NCBI RefSeq assembly: GCF_003586285.1
Contig: NZ_QUBR01000002.1
Coordinates: 310,001-374,000, forward strand
DNA from: Aeromicrobium endophyticum
GTDB lineage: Bacteria; Actinomycetota; Actinomycetes; Propionibacteriales; Nocardioidaceae
DNA length: 64,000 bases
Direction of reading: 5' to 3'
The notes under the pieces: model-generated
The model's database searches: none
Seen by the model: the letters and a program-made list of their open reading frames with translations, nothing else
What the model was told of the DNA's origin: nothing
Translations under genes and position numbers: made by a program
Part shown: one piece after another, positions 1 through 7,196 of the stretch
Numbering within the stretch: position 1 is the first letter of the stretch
Layout: every line of letters begins with the position of its first letter

Positions 1-2208
1 GAACTGGTTGGCGATCTTCTTCTCGTCGAGCCGCCGGGTGAGCAGCCGGCCCATCTGCGCGTACTGCGTGAACACGAGCGTCGCGCCCTCCTCGGCCACG
101 ATCTCGTCGACGAGGTCGTCGAACACGCTGAGCTTGCCCGAGCGCCCGGCCAGCTTGGAGTCGGGCTCACGCAGGAACTGCGCGGGGTGGTTGCAGATCT
201 GCTTGAGCTGGGTGAGCAGCTTGACCACGAGGCCGCGACGTTGGATGCCCTGTGCCTGCTCGATCTGCGCCATGGTGCTGCGCACCACCGCCTCGTAGAG
301 GCCAACCTGCTCGCGCGTCAGGTTGATGCGGTGGTCGGTCTCGATCTTGGGCGGCAGCTCGGGGGCGATGCCCGGGTCGGACTTGCGTCGTCGCAGGACG
401 AACGGCCGGATGAGGTGCGACAGCCCGGCCGCCTTCTCGGGGTCGCGACGCGACTCGATGTCGCGCGACCACGTGCGCCGGAACTGCTCGTAGGTGCCCA
501 GCAGGCCCGGGGTCGTCCAGTCGAGGATCGCCCACAGCTCGGAGAGGTTGTTCTCGACGGGAGTGCCGGTGAGGGCCAGACGGGCCACGGCGGGAACGTC
601 GCGCAGGGCCTTGGCGGTGCGGGCGTGCGGGTTCTTGATGTTCTGCGCCTCGTCGGCGACGACCAGGCCCCAGCCGGGCTCGTGCTCGGACAGCTCGATG
701 ACGTCGGCCCGCATGGTGGCGTACGTCGTGACGAGGAAGCCCTCCTTGACGTCCGAGAGCGACCGCCCCGGGCCGTGGTAGCGGTGCACGGGGGTGTCGG
801 GCGCGAAACGCCTGATCTCGCGCTCCCAGTTGCCGAGCACCGAGGCCGGGCACACCACGAGCGTCGGTGCCGTCGTCTCGACGGCGCGCTGGAGGTGGAG
901 CGCGATCAGCATGACGGTCTTGCCCAGACCCATGTCGTCGGCCAGGATGCCACCGAGCCCGAGGTCGACCAGCTGGGTCATCCAGCGCAGGCCCTGCAGC
1001 TGGTACTCGCGCAGGTGTCCGTCGAGGTCGCCCGGCTGAACGGCCGGTGCGATGTCGCGGTCCTGCACCGCGAGGCGTCGGCGGACGTCCTCGAGCCACC
1101 CAACGGTGTCGACCTCGGTGCGTCGACCGTCGATCTCGAGCTCACCGGTGACGGCCGCGCGCAGGGCCTCGATCGCCGAGATGTCGTGGGTGCGGTTGTC
1201 GAGCACGCGGTGCAGGCTGCTCTTGTCGACGAACACCCACGTGTCGCGCAGGCGCAGCAGACCGGTCTGCGACTGGGCGAGCTGGTCGAGCTCGGCGGCC
1301 GACAGCACGTCGTCGCCGAGGGCGACCTGCCAGTCGAACGTGAACAGCTGCCCGTGGGTGAACGCCGACGGTCGGTCGGAGCCCGGTGTCTCGCGGCGAC
1401 TCAGCACGGCCGTGGTCGACAGCTCGCGCACCAGCTCGGGCGGCCAGCGCACCTCGATGCGGTTGGCCATCAGGGTCGGCGCGAGGCTGCGGTCGCCGAG
1501 ACGCGCGAGCTCGTCGGGGCCGACCGTGACGGCGCCGCGGGCGTGCGGGTCGCGCAGCCGCTCGGCGGGCGACCACCACACCTCGATGCGGCGCAGCATC
1601 GCCGCGGTGGGCTCCTTGGCGTCCTGCGCCATGGGGTGCGACGAGCCGTTGAACAGGTCGCCGGCGTCGAAGGCGCCCCACGACCCTGCACGGGGGTGCA
1701 CGCGCAGCCGGACGACGGCGGCCTGGTCGGGGCTGGGGTTCTCGAGGAAGCTGATGATCAGCGACCACGAGAAGGTGGTCTCACGGGTGCGCGGCGCCGC
1801 CTTGGGCGAGACGTACGCCTGACGCTGGGGCGTGGACGCGGCCGGTGGTGCGTCGACCTCGAGGGCCTTCAGGAAGGCGTTGATGGCGGCCTGTCCGGCT
1901 CCGGCGTTGGGGCCGATCGCGGCTCCGGCGTTCTGCAGCTGGTTGAGCTCGGCGGCATCGGGCGAGCCCAAGGCGCCGCGGGCCATGATGCGCAGCGCGA
2001 GGATCGCGGGGGTGGCCCAGGCGCGCACCGACTTGTGCGCCGACATGACCCGGATGCCCTGGCTGAGCGCTCCGATGGCCTCGTTGGCGGTGGCCGTCTG
2101 GTCGCCGTCGGGAGCGTGGAAGACGAAACGCGATTCGGCCGGCGTGGCACCGGCCACGAACTCCACCGGATGGCGCAGCAGCGGGCGCAGATCCATCGCA
2201 GCAGGCAT
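1..2208 (-). CDS. SNF2-family DEAD/H helicase, 3' end outside the window
   Basis: RapA/SNF2-type double-stranded DNA translocase; 736 residues are visible and the frame stays open to the window edge, so the C-terminus is missing. The N-terminal ~390 residues match the bacterial SNF2-associated region. The helicase core follows: Walker A DDMGLGKT near residue 425, the DEAQ box (ADEAQNIKN) near 518, motif III LTGTPVENN, and the start of the second RecA lobe (VFTQYAQ) near the edge. Start chosen at MPAAMDLR, although a GGAGGG abuts that ATG; the ATG 12 nt downstream has better spacing and may be the true start. Usually acts in chromatin or transcription remodelling or repair; the substrate here is unknown. 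Divergent from the next gene. Confidence 0.9.
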   Translation of the reverse strand, partial: MPAAMDLRPLLRHPVEFVAGATPAESRFVFHAPDGDQTATANEAIGALSQGIRVMSAHKSVRAWATPAILALRIMARGALGSPDAAELNQLQNAGAAIGPNAGAGQAAINAFLKALEVDAPPAASTPQRQAYVSPKAAPRTRETTFSWSLIISFLENPSPDQAAVVRLRVHPRAGSWGAFDAGDLFNGSSHPMAQDAKEPTAAMLRRIEVWWSPAERLRDPHARGAVTVGPDELARLGDRSLAPTLMANRIEVRWPPELVRELSTTAVLSRRETPGSDRPSAFTHGQLFTFDWQVALGDDVLSAAELDQLAQSQTGLLRLRDTWVFVDKSSLHRVLDNRTHDISAIEALRAAVTGELEIDGRRTEVDTVGWLEDVRRRLAVQDRDIAPAVQPGDLDGHLREYQLQGLRWMTQLVDLGLGGILADDMGLGKTVMLIALHLQRAVETTAPTLVVCPASVLGNWEREIRRFAPDTPVHRYHGPGRSLSDVKEGFLVTTYATMRADVIELSEHEPGWGLVVADEAQNIKNPHARTAKALRDVPAVARLALTGTPVENNLSELWAILDWTTPGLLGTYEQFRRTWSRDIESRRDPEKAAGLSHLIRPFVLRRRKSDPGIAPELPPKIETDHRINLTREQVGLYEAVVRSTMAQIEQAQGIQRRGLVVKLLTQLKQICNHPAQFLREPDSKLAGRSGKLSVFDDLVDEIVAEEGATLVFTQYAQMGRLLTRRLDEKKIANQF

Positions 2209-2251
2209 CCCTCCATTGTCGCGCACGCCTCCAAGGAGGCACGCTGGAGGG

Positions 2252-2620
2252 GTGCCTCCCGAACCGAAGACCTGTGCTGCGTGCGGACGCACCATCGAGT
2301 GGCGCAAGAAGTGGGCCCGTGACTGGGACGACGTCCGGTGGTGCAGTGCCGCGTGCCGCCGGCGCAAGGTCACCGACCAGGACGCCGATCTGGAGCGTCG
2401 TGTGCTCGCGATGCTGGCGGGTCGTGCACGCACGTCGTCGATCTGCCCGTCGGACGTGGCGCGGGCCGTCGCGCCCGACGACTGGCGGCCGTTGATGGAG
2501 CCGGTGCGCCAGGCGGCGCGACGGCTCGTGCAGCGCGGCGAGGTCGAGATCACGCAGAAGGGCTCGGTCGTCGACCCGTCGACCGCCAAGGGACCGATCC
2601 GCATCCGGCTGCCCCGGTGA
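2252..2620 (+). CDS. DUF2256-DUF3253 fusion protein
   Basis: A 122-aa protein starting at GTG. Residues 1-45 are a DUF2256-like zinc-ribbon (CAACGRTIEWRKKW then WCSAACRRRK), with two CxxC/CxxxC pairs likely binding Zn. Residues 50-122 are DUF3253-like: a winged-helix fold in which one sees SICPSDVARAV, VRQAARRLVQRGEVEITQKG and GPIRIRL. DUF2256 proteins often sit beside photolyase or cryptochrome genes, but no such gene is adjacent here. Its TGA overlaps the GTG of the next gene. Function unknown; a small DNA- or RNA-binding protein is an inference from the ribbon plus winged helix. Confidence 0.85.
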   Translation: MPPEPKTCAACGRTIEWRKKWARDWDDVRWCSAACRRRKVTDQDADLERRVLAMLAGRARTSSICPSDVARAVAPDDWRPLMEPVRQAARRLVQRGEVEITQKGSVVDPSTAKGPIRIRLPR

Positions 2621-3822
2621 CCCGCTCCGTCAGGCTGGCGTCGTGGACGCGAGGGGGACTGGTCGCGGCGGCGGTGATGCTGGTCGCTGCGTGCTCTGCC
2701 TCCAGCGACGACACGGGGGCACCCCGGCCGTCCGCATCGGCCCAGGCGTCGACGTCCGCCTCACCGACGGCCACCCCCACGACCGCTGCGACGACGCCAC
2801 CGCCGGCCGCGACCTTCCCGGGGCGTCAGTGGCAGCGCGCCGAGGCGGGCGACTGGGGCCGGCTCGACGCCGATCTGCGCAGGGACGGGTCGACCTGCAT
2901 CGCGGTGGTCAAGGACGGCCGGCTGGTGCACGACGCGTACTGGAACGGGGGAGCGGAGCGCAGGGCCGGCCGGGTCTACTCGATCACCAAGTCGTTGACG
3001 TCTCTGCTCGTCGGGATGCAGGTGGACGAGGGCGCTCTGGCCCTGGACGCCCCGGCGGCCGAGCAGGTCGAGTCGTGGCGCGGCACCGACGCCGGTCAGG
3101 TCACGGTGCGCAGCCTGCTGTCCATGACGTCGGGCCGGCGCTGGAGCGAGGCGGACGACCGCCGGATGATCCGGAGCACGGCCGACCAGACGGCCTTCGC
3201 CGTCCGGGCCGCGCAGCTGTCGCCGCCGGGTGGCGAGTGGGTCTACGACAACGTCGCCGCGCAGACGCTCGAGGCGGTGCTCGACGACGCGGCCGACGGC
3301 GGAGACGTCGCGCAGCTGGCCCGCCAGCGCCTGCTCGAGCCGCTGGGCATGCGCGACACCACCTGGGCACGTGACGGGGCCGGCAACGCGCTGACCTACT
3401 CGGGCGCCGAGTCGACGTGCCTCGACCTGGCGCGCGTCGGGCACCTGATGCTCAACGAGGGTCGGTGGGACGGACGTCAGCTGCTCTCGGCCGACATGGT
3501 CGCCCAGCTGACGACGTCCTCGTCCGACCGCAACGCCGCCTACGGCCTGCTGTGGTGGACCAATACGAGCGGTCGCATCGTCGAGGTGTGGCGGCAGGCC
3601 GGGTTCGCGACCGACCGTGCCCCGTACGAGGGACGGCTCGCGCCTAGCGTGCCGGCCGACGCCTTCTGGGCCCTCGGCTACGGCAACCAGTACATCGCCG
3701 TGGTGCCCAGCGAGGGTGTCGTGGCCGTCCGGCTCGGATCGCGTCCCGCGACGCCCGACCGGGTGACCTTCGACAGCTTCACGGCCGGTGTGCTCGAGGC
3801 ACTGTCGGACCCGCCTGGTTGA
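2617..3822 (+). CDS. beta-lactamase/class C-type serine hydrolase lipoprotein
   Basis: A 401-aa exported lipoprotein. A signal peptide ends in a lipobox (VMLVAAC) near residue 24, followed by a Ser/Thr/Pro/Ala-rich spacer to about residue 65. The catalytic SxxK (YSITKSLTSLL) lies near 123 and the tyrosine motif (VYDNVAAQ) near 210. Family members are penicillin-binding-like hydrolases or esterases, so a periplasmic or cell-wall esterase or peptidase is likely; the substrate cannot be read from sequence. The GTG start overlaps the upstream stop (GTGA), suggesting translational coupling. Confidence 0.88.
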   Translation: MTRSVRLASWTRGGLVAAAVMLVAACSASSDDTGAPRPSASAQASTSASPTATPTTAATTPPPAATFPGRQWQRAEAGDWGRLDADLRRDGSTCIAVVKDGRLVHDAYWNGGAERRAGRVYSITKSLTSLLVGMQVDEGALALDAPAAEQVESWRGTDAGQVTVRSLLSMTSGRRWSEADDRRMIRSTADQTAFAVRAAQLSPPGGEWVYDNVAAQTLEAVLDDAADGGDVAQLARQRLLEPLGMRDTTWARDGAGNALTYSGAESTCLDLARVGHLMLNEGRWDGRQLLSADMVAQLTTSSSDRNAAYGLLWWTNTSGRIVEVWRQAGFATDRAPYEGRLAPSVPADAFWALGYGNQYIAVVPSEGVVAVRLGSRPATPDRVTFDSFTAGVLEALSDPPG

Positions 3823-3830
3823 GTCCGGTC

Positions 3831-4304
3831 ATGGACGCGGACGAGCCGGGCTGGCCGATGATCGACGACTTCTTCCGCGACCTGGCCGTCGGGCGGTCCG
3901 CCGCCACCGCACGGCGCTACCTGCGGGTGCGGGCGCGGCTCTACGCCTTCCTCGAGACCGCTGACCTCAGCGGTGCGCTGGGCGCCGACGCCGCGACCGT
4001 CCTCCAGGCCGAGCGACAGCGGCACGATTCCGGCGCGTTCTGGGCGGTGCTCGGCGTCGGCGAGCTCGCCCGCTGCCTGCCGGCCTTCGCCGGCGATCCG
4101 TGGCTCCCGGACGGCCTGGCCGAGGCGCGCGTCCACCTCAGCGTGGTGTCGCGACTGGCGGCGCGGCTGGGCGACTCGCCGGGGCGGCACGACGTCCACG
4201 CGGCGGTCGACCTGTCCCGCGAGCTGTTGGACGTGCGCCCCTCGGCCACCGAGCCGCCGCGCATGCCTGATCGGTTCCTGCGTCGACCGGGACCGTCATG
4301 GTGA
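3831..4304 (+). CDS. hypothetical protein with integrase-N-like helical region
   Basis: A 157-aa protein of no family I can name securely. The N-terminal 50 residues (IDDFFRDLAVGRSAATARRYLRVRARLYAFLE) resemble the SAM-like core-binding domain of tyrosine recombinases, but the catalytic domain is absent and the rest is alanine/leucine-rich helix. It starts 8 nt after the serine hydrolase stop and is codirectional. Possibly a DNA-binding remnant, possibly an unrelated helical protein. Confidence 0.6.
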   Translation: MDADEPGWPMIDDFFRDLAVGRSAATARRYLRVRARLYAFLETADLSGALGADAATVLQAERQRHDSGAFWAVLGVGELARCLPAFAGDPWLPDGLAEARVHLSVVSRLAARLGDSPGRHDVHAAVDLSRELLDVRPSATEPPRMPDRFLRRPGPSW

Positions 4305-4321
4305 TATGATTGAAGCATCAA
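4282..4321 (+). promoter_or_regulatory. candidate promoter with overlapping TTGA-N4-TCAA operator
   Basis: A TATGAT hexamer (4305-4310) has a GTCGAC -35-like element 17 nt upstream. Immediately after and overlapping the expected start site is TTGAAGCATCAA (4310-4321), whose outer four bases on each side are inverted repeats. Sites of the TTGA-N4-TCAA type are bound by some MarR/DUF24-type redox regulators in actinobacteria; this assignment is inference. Confidence 0.4.
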
Positions 4322-4338
4322 CTAAGTCAGGACGTCCC

Positions 4339-5157
4339 ATGGCCATGTACTCGATCTCCGACCTCGACCACCGTCTCGTGCCCAGCGAGCGGATGCCGGT
4401 GCTGTTCGTGGGCCACGGCAACCCCATGCACGCCCTGGCCGACAACGCCTACACGCGCACCTGGACGGCCGTGGGCACCGAGCTGCCGCAGCCCCAGGCG
4501 ATCGTCGTGATCAGCGCCCACTGGCTCACGCCGGGGGCCACGCACATCACCGACGCGCCCAAGAACCCGATCATCTACGACTTCGGCGGCTTCCCCGACG
4601 AGCTCTCGAAGGTCACCTACGACTCGGTCGGCGACACCGACGTCGCGCGGTTGCTGGCGCGCCAGCTCGTCGAGTACGAGGCCGAGCTCGACAAGCAGTG
4701 GGGCCTCGACCACGGCACGTGGAGCATCCTGAAGTTCATCGCCCCGGCCCCGCAGGTGCCGGTGCTGCAGATCAGCATCGACTACTCGATGCCGCTGCCG
4801 AAGCTGTACGAGCTCTACGGCCGCCTGCGCGCGATGCGGCGCCGGGGCGTGCTGTTCATCGGAAGCGGCAACATCGTCCACGCGCTCGGTCGCGCCAAGT
4901 GGCACGGCGGCGGTGCGTGGGACTGGGCGCAGCAGTTCGACGCCGACACCGCCGTGGCGCTGCGCGACCGCGAGATCGGCAAGCTCGTCGACCCCTACGG
5001 CACGTGGGCCGAGGCGCGCATCGCCGTGCCGACCGACGACCACTACCGGCCCATGATCGCGGCCCTGAGCCTGCTCGAGGACGGCGAGGACATCTCGTTC
5101 TTCAACGACTCGATCGACATGGGCTCGATCAGCATGCGCTCGTTCGTGACGGCCTGA
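4339..5157 (+). CDS. ygiD: 4,5-DOPA dioxygenase extradiol-type protein (LigB family)
   Basis: A 272-aa class III extradiol ring-cleavage dioxygenase of the DODA/YgiD type, a non-haem metalloenzyme. Metal-ligand histidines are seen in GHGNPMHAL (near residue 20), SAHWLTPG (near 58), LDHGTWSILKF and DDHYRPMIAAL. The ATG at 4339 is preceded by AGGA at good spacing; an upstream in-frame ATG at 4306 lies inside the operator-like palindrome and is less likely. Physiological substrate unknown: bacterial YgiD members act on catechols in vitro and are often redox-regulated together with DoxX or pirin genes, none of which is adjacent here. Confidence 0.88.
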   Translation: MAMYSISDLDHRLVPSERMPVLFVGHGNPMHALADNAYTRTWTAVGTELPQPQAIVVISAHWLTPGATHITDAPKNPIIYDFGGFPDELSKVTYDSVGDTDVARLLARQLVEYEAELDKQWGLDHGTWSILKFIAPAPQVPVLQISIDYSMPLPKLYELYGRLRAMRRRGVLFIGSGNIVHALGRAKWHGGGAWDWAQQFDADTAVALRDREIGKLVDPYGTWAEARIAVPTDDHYRPMIAALSLLEDGEDISFFNDSIDMGSISMRSFVTA

Positions 5158-5226
5158 CCACCGTGTGCCGCTGACCGGCGGGCTGGGCCCGGTCGGGAGG
5201 CTTGGCCCGATCGGGACAATGGCGGG

Positions 5227-5922
5227 GTGAGCCGTCCTGCTGTCCTGATCGCCGTCGCGACCGTGGCTCTCGTCCTGGTGGCCGGTCTGCTGCTGTCGGG
5301 CATCGAGCGCGACCGGGTCCCGGGTCCGGCGGCCGAGGTGCCGCCCGCCGCCGCGATCCCGTCGCCGCGCGAGACCCGTCAGGTGGCAGGGTCCACCGGC
5401 ATCCCGCGCCGGGCCCTGGCCGCCTACGTGGGCGCGGCACAGACCATCGAGCGCGAGAACGCGACGTGCCGCATCGCCTGGAACACGCTGGCGGGCATCG
5501 GCGCGTCCGAGAGCAGCCACGGTGCCTTCGGCGGTGCTGCCCTGGACGACCAGGGCGTCGCGCGTCCGCTGATCATCGGGGTGCCCCTCGACGGCAGCGG
5601 AGGCAACCGCGCGATCCGCGACACCGACGGCGGCCGGCTCGACGGCGACCCACGCTGGGACCGCGCCGTCGGGCCGATGCAGTTCATCCCCACCACCTGG
5701 GACGTCTGGGGCGCCGACGGCGACGGGGACGGGCGGTCCGATCCGCACGACCTCGACGACGCGGCGCTGGCGGCTGCGCGCTACCTGTGCCGCGCCGGCA
5801 CCGACCTGGGCGGCTCGGAGGGCTGGTCACGCGCCGTGCTGACGTACAACAACAGCGGCGAGTACGCCCGCAAGGTCGCGCGCACGGCGACCGCGTACGC
5901 GCGGGCCCTCGACGACGTGTGA
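5227..5922 (+). CDS. membrane-anchored lytic transglycosylase
   Basis: A 231-aa protein starting at GTG with an N-terminal membrane or signal segment (residues 5-25) and an MltB/SLT-like lysozyme fold. Seen: IPRRALAAYVGAAQ, catalytic Glu context GIGASESSHG, VGPMQFIPTTW and the C-terminal YNNSGEYARKV. It also carries a DGDGDGRSDPHD loop typical of actinobacterial members, possibly Ca-binding. Cleaves peptidoglycan glycan strands outside the membrane. BluB follows after 10 nt. Confidence 0.88.
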   Translation: MSRPAVLIAVATVALVLVAGLLLSGIERDRVPGPAAEVPPAAAIPSPRETRQVAGSTGIPRRALAAYVGAAQTIERENATCRIAWNTLAGIGASESSHGAFGGAALDDQGVARPLIIGVPLDGSGGNRAIRDTDGGRLDGDPRWDRAVGPMQFIPTTWDVWGADGDGDGRSDPHDLDDAALAAARYLCRAGTDLGGSEGWSRAVLTYNNSGEYARKVARTATAYARALDDV

Positions 5923-5932
5923 GGGTGGGTCC

Positions 5933-6574
5933 GTGCACGACCACGCCTACTCGCCCTCCGACCGCGCCGCCGTCCACCGGGTCATCGCCGAGCGCCGCGA
6001 CATGCGCCACTTCAGCGGCGGGACGGTCGACGACGACGTGCTGGCTCGACTGCTGACCGCGGCCCACCACGCGCCCAGCGTCGGGCTCATGCAGCCGTGG
6101 CGCTTCGTCCGCATCGCCGACCGAGGGCTGCGCCGCGACATCCACGACCTGGTGGAGGTCGAGCGGGTCCGCACCGCCGAGGCGCTGGGGGAGCGGTCGG
6201 ACGAGTTCATGCGGCTCAAGGTCGAGGGCGTCCTCGACTGCGCCGAGCTGCTGGTCGTCGCGCTGGGCGACGATCGCGAGCGGCACGTGTTCGGCCGTCG
6301 CACCATGCCGCAGATGGACCTCGCGTCGGCGGCGTGCGCGATCCAGAACCTGTGGCTCGCGGCCCGCGCCGAAGGGCTCGGCATGGGATGGGTCTCGCTG
6401 TTCGACCCCGATGCCCTGCGGACGCTGCTCGGCATGCCGGTCGGGAGCGAGCCGATCGCGGTGCTGTGCCTCGGGCCGGTGAGCGAGTTCTACGACCGAC
6501 CGATGCTCGAGGACGTCGGGTGGGCGACGCCCCGCCCGCTGACCGACCTGGTGTCGGTCGACGGGTGGGGCTGA
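5933..6574 (+). CDS. bluB: 5,6-dimethylbenzimidazole synthase
   Basis: A 213-aa flavin-destructase of the nitroreductase fold. BluB converts reduced FMN to the lower ligand of vitamin B12. Signature segments: AERRDMRHFSGG (residues 20-31), AAHHAPSVGLMQPWRF, FGRRTMPQMDLASAACAIQNLWLAARAEGLGMGWVS and the tail YDRPMLEDVGW. No other cobamide gene is nearby, so it is separated from any cob operon. GTG start, 10 nt after the transglycosylase stop. Stops 19 nt from the converging thioredoxin stop. Confidence 0.93.
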   Translation: MHDHAYSPSDRAAVHRVIAERRDMRHFSGGTVDDDVLARLLTAAHHAPSVGLMQPWRFVRIADRGLRRDIHDLVEVERVRTAEALGERSDEFMRLKVEGVLDCAELLVVALGDDRERHVFGRRTMPQMDLASAACAIQNLWLAARAEGLGMGWVSLFDPDALRTLLGMPVGSEPIAVLCLGPVSEFYDRPMLEDVGWATPRPLTDLVSVDGWG

Positions 6575-6593
6575 CGCTCAGGCCGTCGCCGGC

Positions 6594-6974
6594 TCACTCA
6601 GCGGCCGGCTCGGCGGCTTCCTGCTCGGCGAGCTGGCGCTTGACGTCGTCCATGTCGAGGTCGCGGACCGCCTGGATGACCTGCTCGAGGCCAGCGGCGG
6701 GCAGCGCGCCCGGCTGTGAGAACACCAGCACGCCGTCGCGGAAGGCCATCAGCGTGGGGATCGAGGTGATCTGGGCGGCGGCAGCCAGCTGCTGCTGGTC
6801 CTCGGTGTCGATCTTGCCGAAGACGACGTCGTCGTGCTTCTCGCTGGCGGCCTCGAAGACCGGCGCGAACTGGCGGCACGGGCCGCACCACGACGCCCAC
6901 CAGTCGACGAGCGTGATGCCCTCGGCTCCGATGACGTCGTCGATGGACTCTTGGGTCAGGGTGACGGTGCTCAT
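6594..6974 (-). CDS. trxA: thioredoxin
   Basis: A 126-aa thioredoxin with the redox-active WCGPC motif (C30, C33) and the cis-proline region SIPTLMAFRDG. The C-terminal tail is acidic and alanine-rich, slightly longer than the usual 105-110 aa. The start at MSTVTLTQES has a GAGAGG ribosome-binding site. It keeps cytosolic protein thiols reduced. A SigR-type promoter lies 38 nt upstream, so oxidative/disulfide-stress induction is expected. Confidence 0.95.
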   Translation of the reverse strand: MSTVTLTQESIDDVIGAEGITLVDWWASWCGPCRQFAPVFEAASEKHDDVVFGKIDTEDQQQLAAAAQITSIPTLMAFRDGVLVFSQPGALPAAGLEQVIQAVRDLDMDDVKRQLAEQEAAEPAAE

Positions 6975-7011
6975 GATTGCCTCTCGTGTGAAGACTCCGT
7001 ATTCGGGTGTC

Positions 7012-7038
7012 AACGACCGCGCGACCGCGGGCATTCCC
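7012..7038 (-). promoter_or_regulatory. SigR/SigH-type stress promoter of thioredoxin
   Basis: On the minus strand GGGAAT (7038-7033) is followed after exactly 18 nt by GTT (7014-7012), the SigR/SigH consensus GGGAAT-N18-GTT. It lies 38 nt before the trxA ATG, leaving a normal leader. In Streptomyces and mycobacteria thioredoxin genes are classic members of this regulon, so motif and gene agree. Confidence 0.75.
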
Positions 7039-7196
7039 CGGCCGCGGGCGCGGCGACGTGCATCGGACGGGTGGTGGAGACAGCTCCGCAAGAAAGTCGT
7101 GCCGATCGCCGTCATGACGTCGAGCGCACCTGCTCTGCACAGTCGAGGCAGAAGAATCATCGGTCGAGTCCGCTCGACTCAGGGACGGAGCGAGTC

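Noticed and set aside
187-2322. A 711-codon plus-strand open frame opposite the SNF2 gene
   Set aside because: It is a GC-driven shadow; the minus-strand frame shows all helicase motifs and this one shows none.
3831-4304. Tyrosine recombinase
   Set aside because: Only an N-terminal SAM-like similarity; no catalytic domain, attachment site or mobile context.
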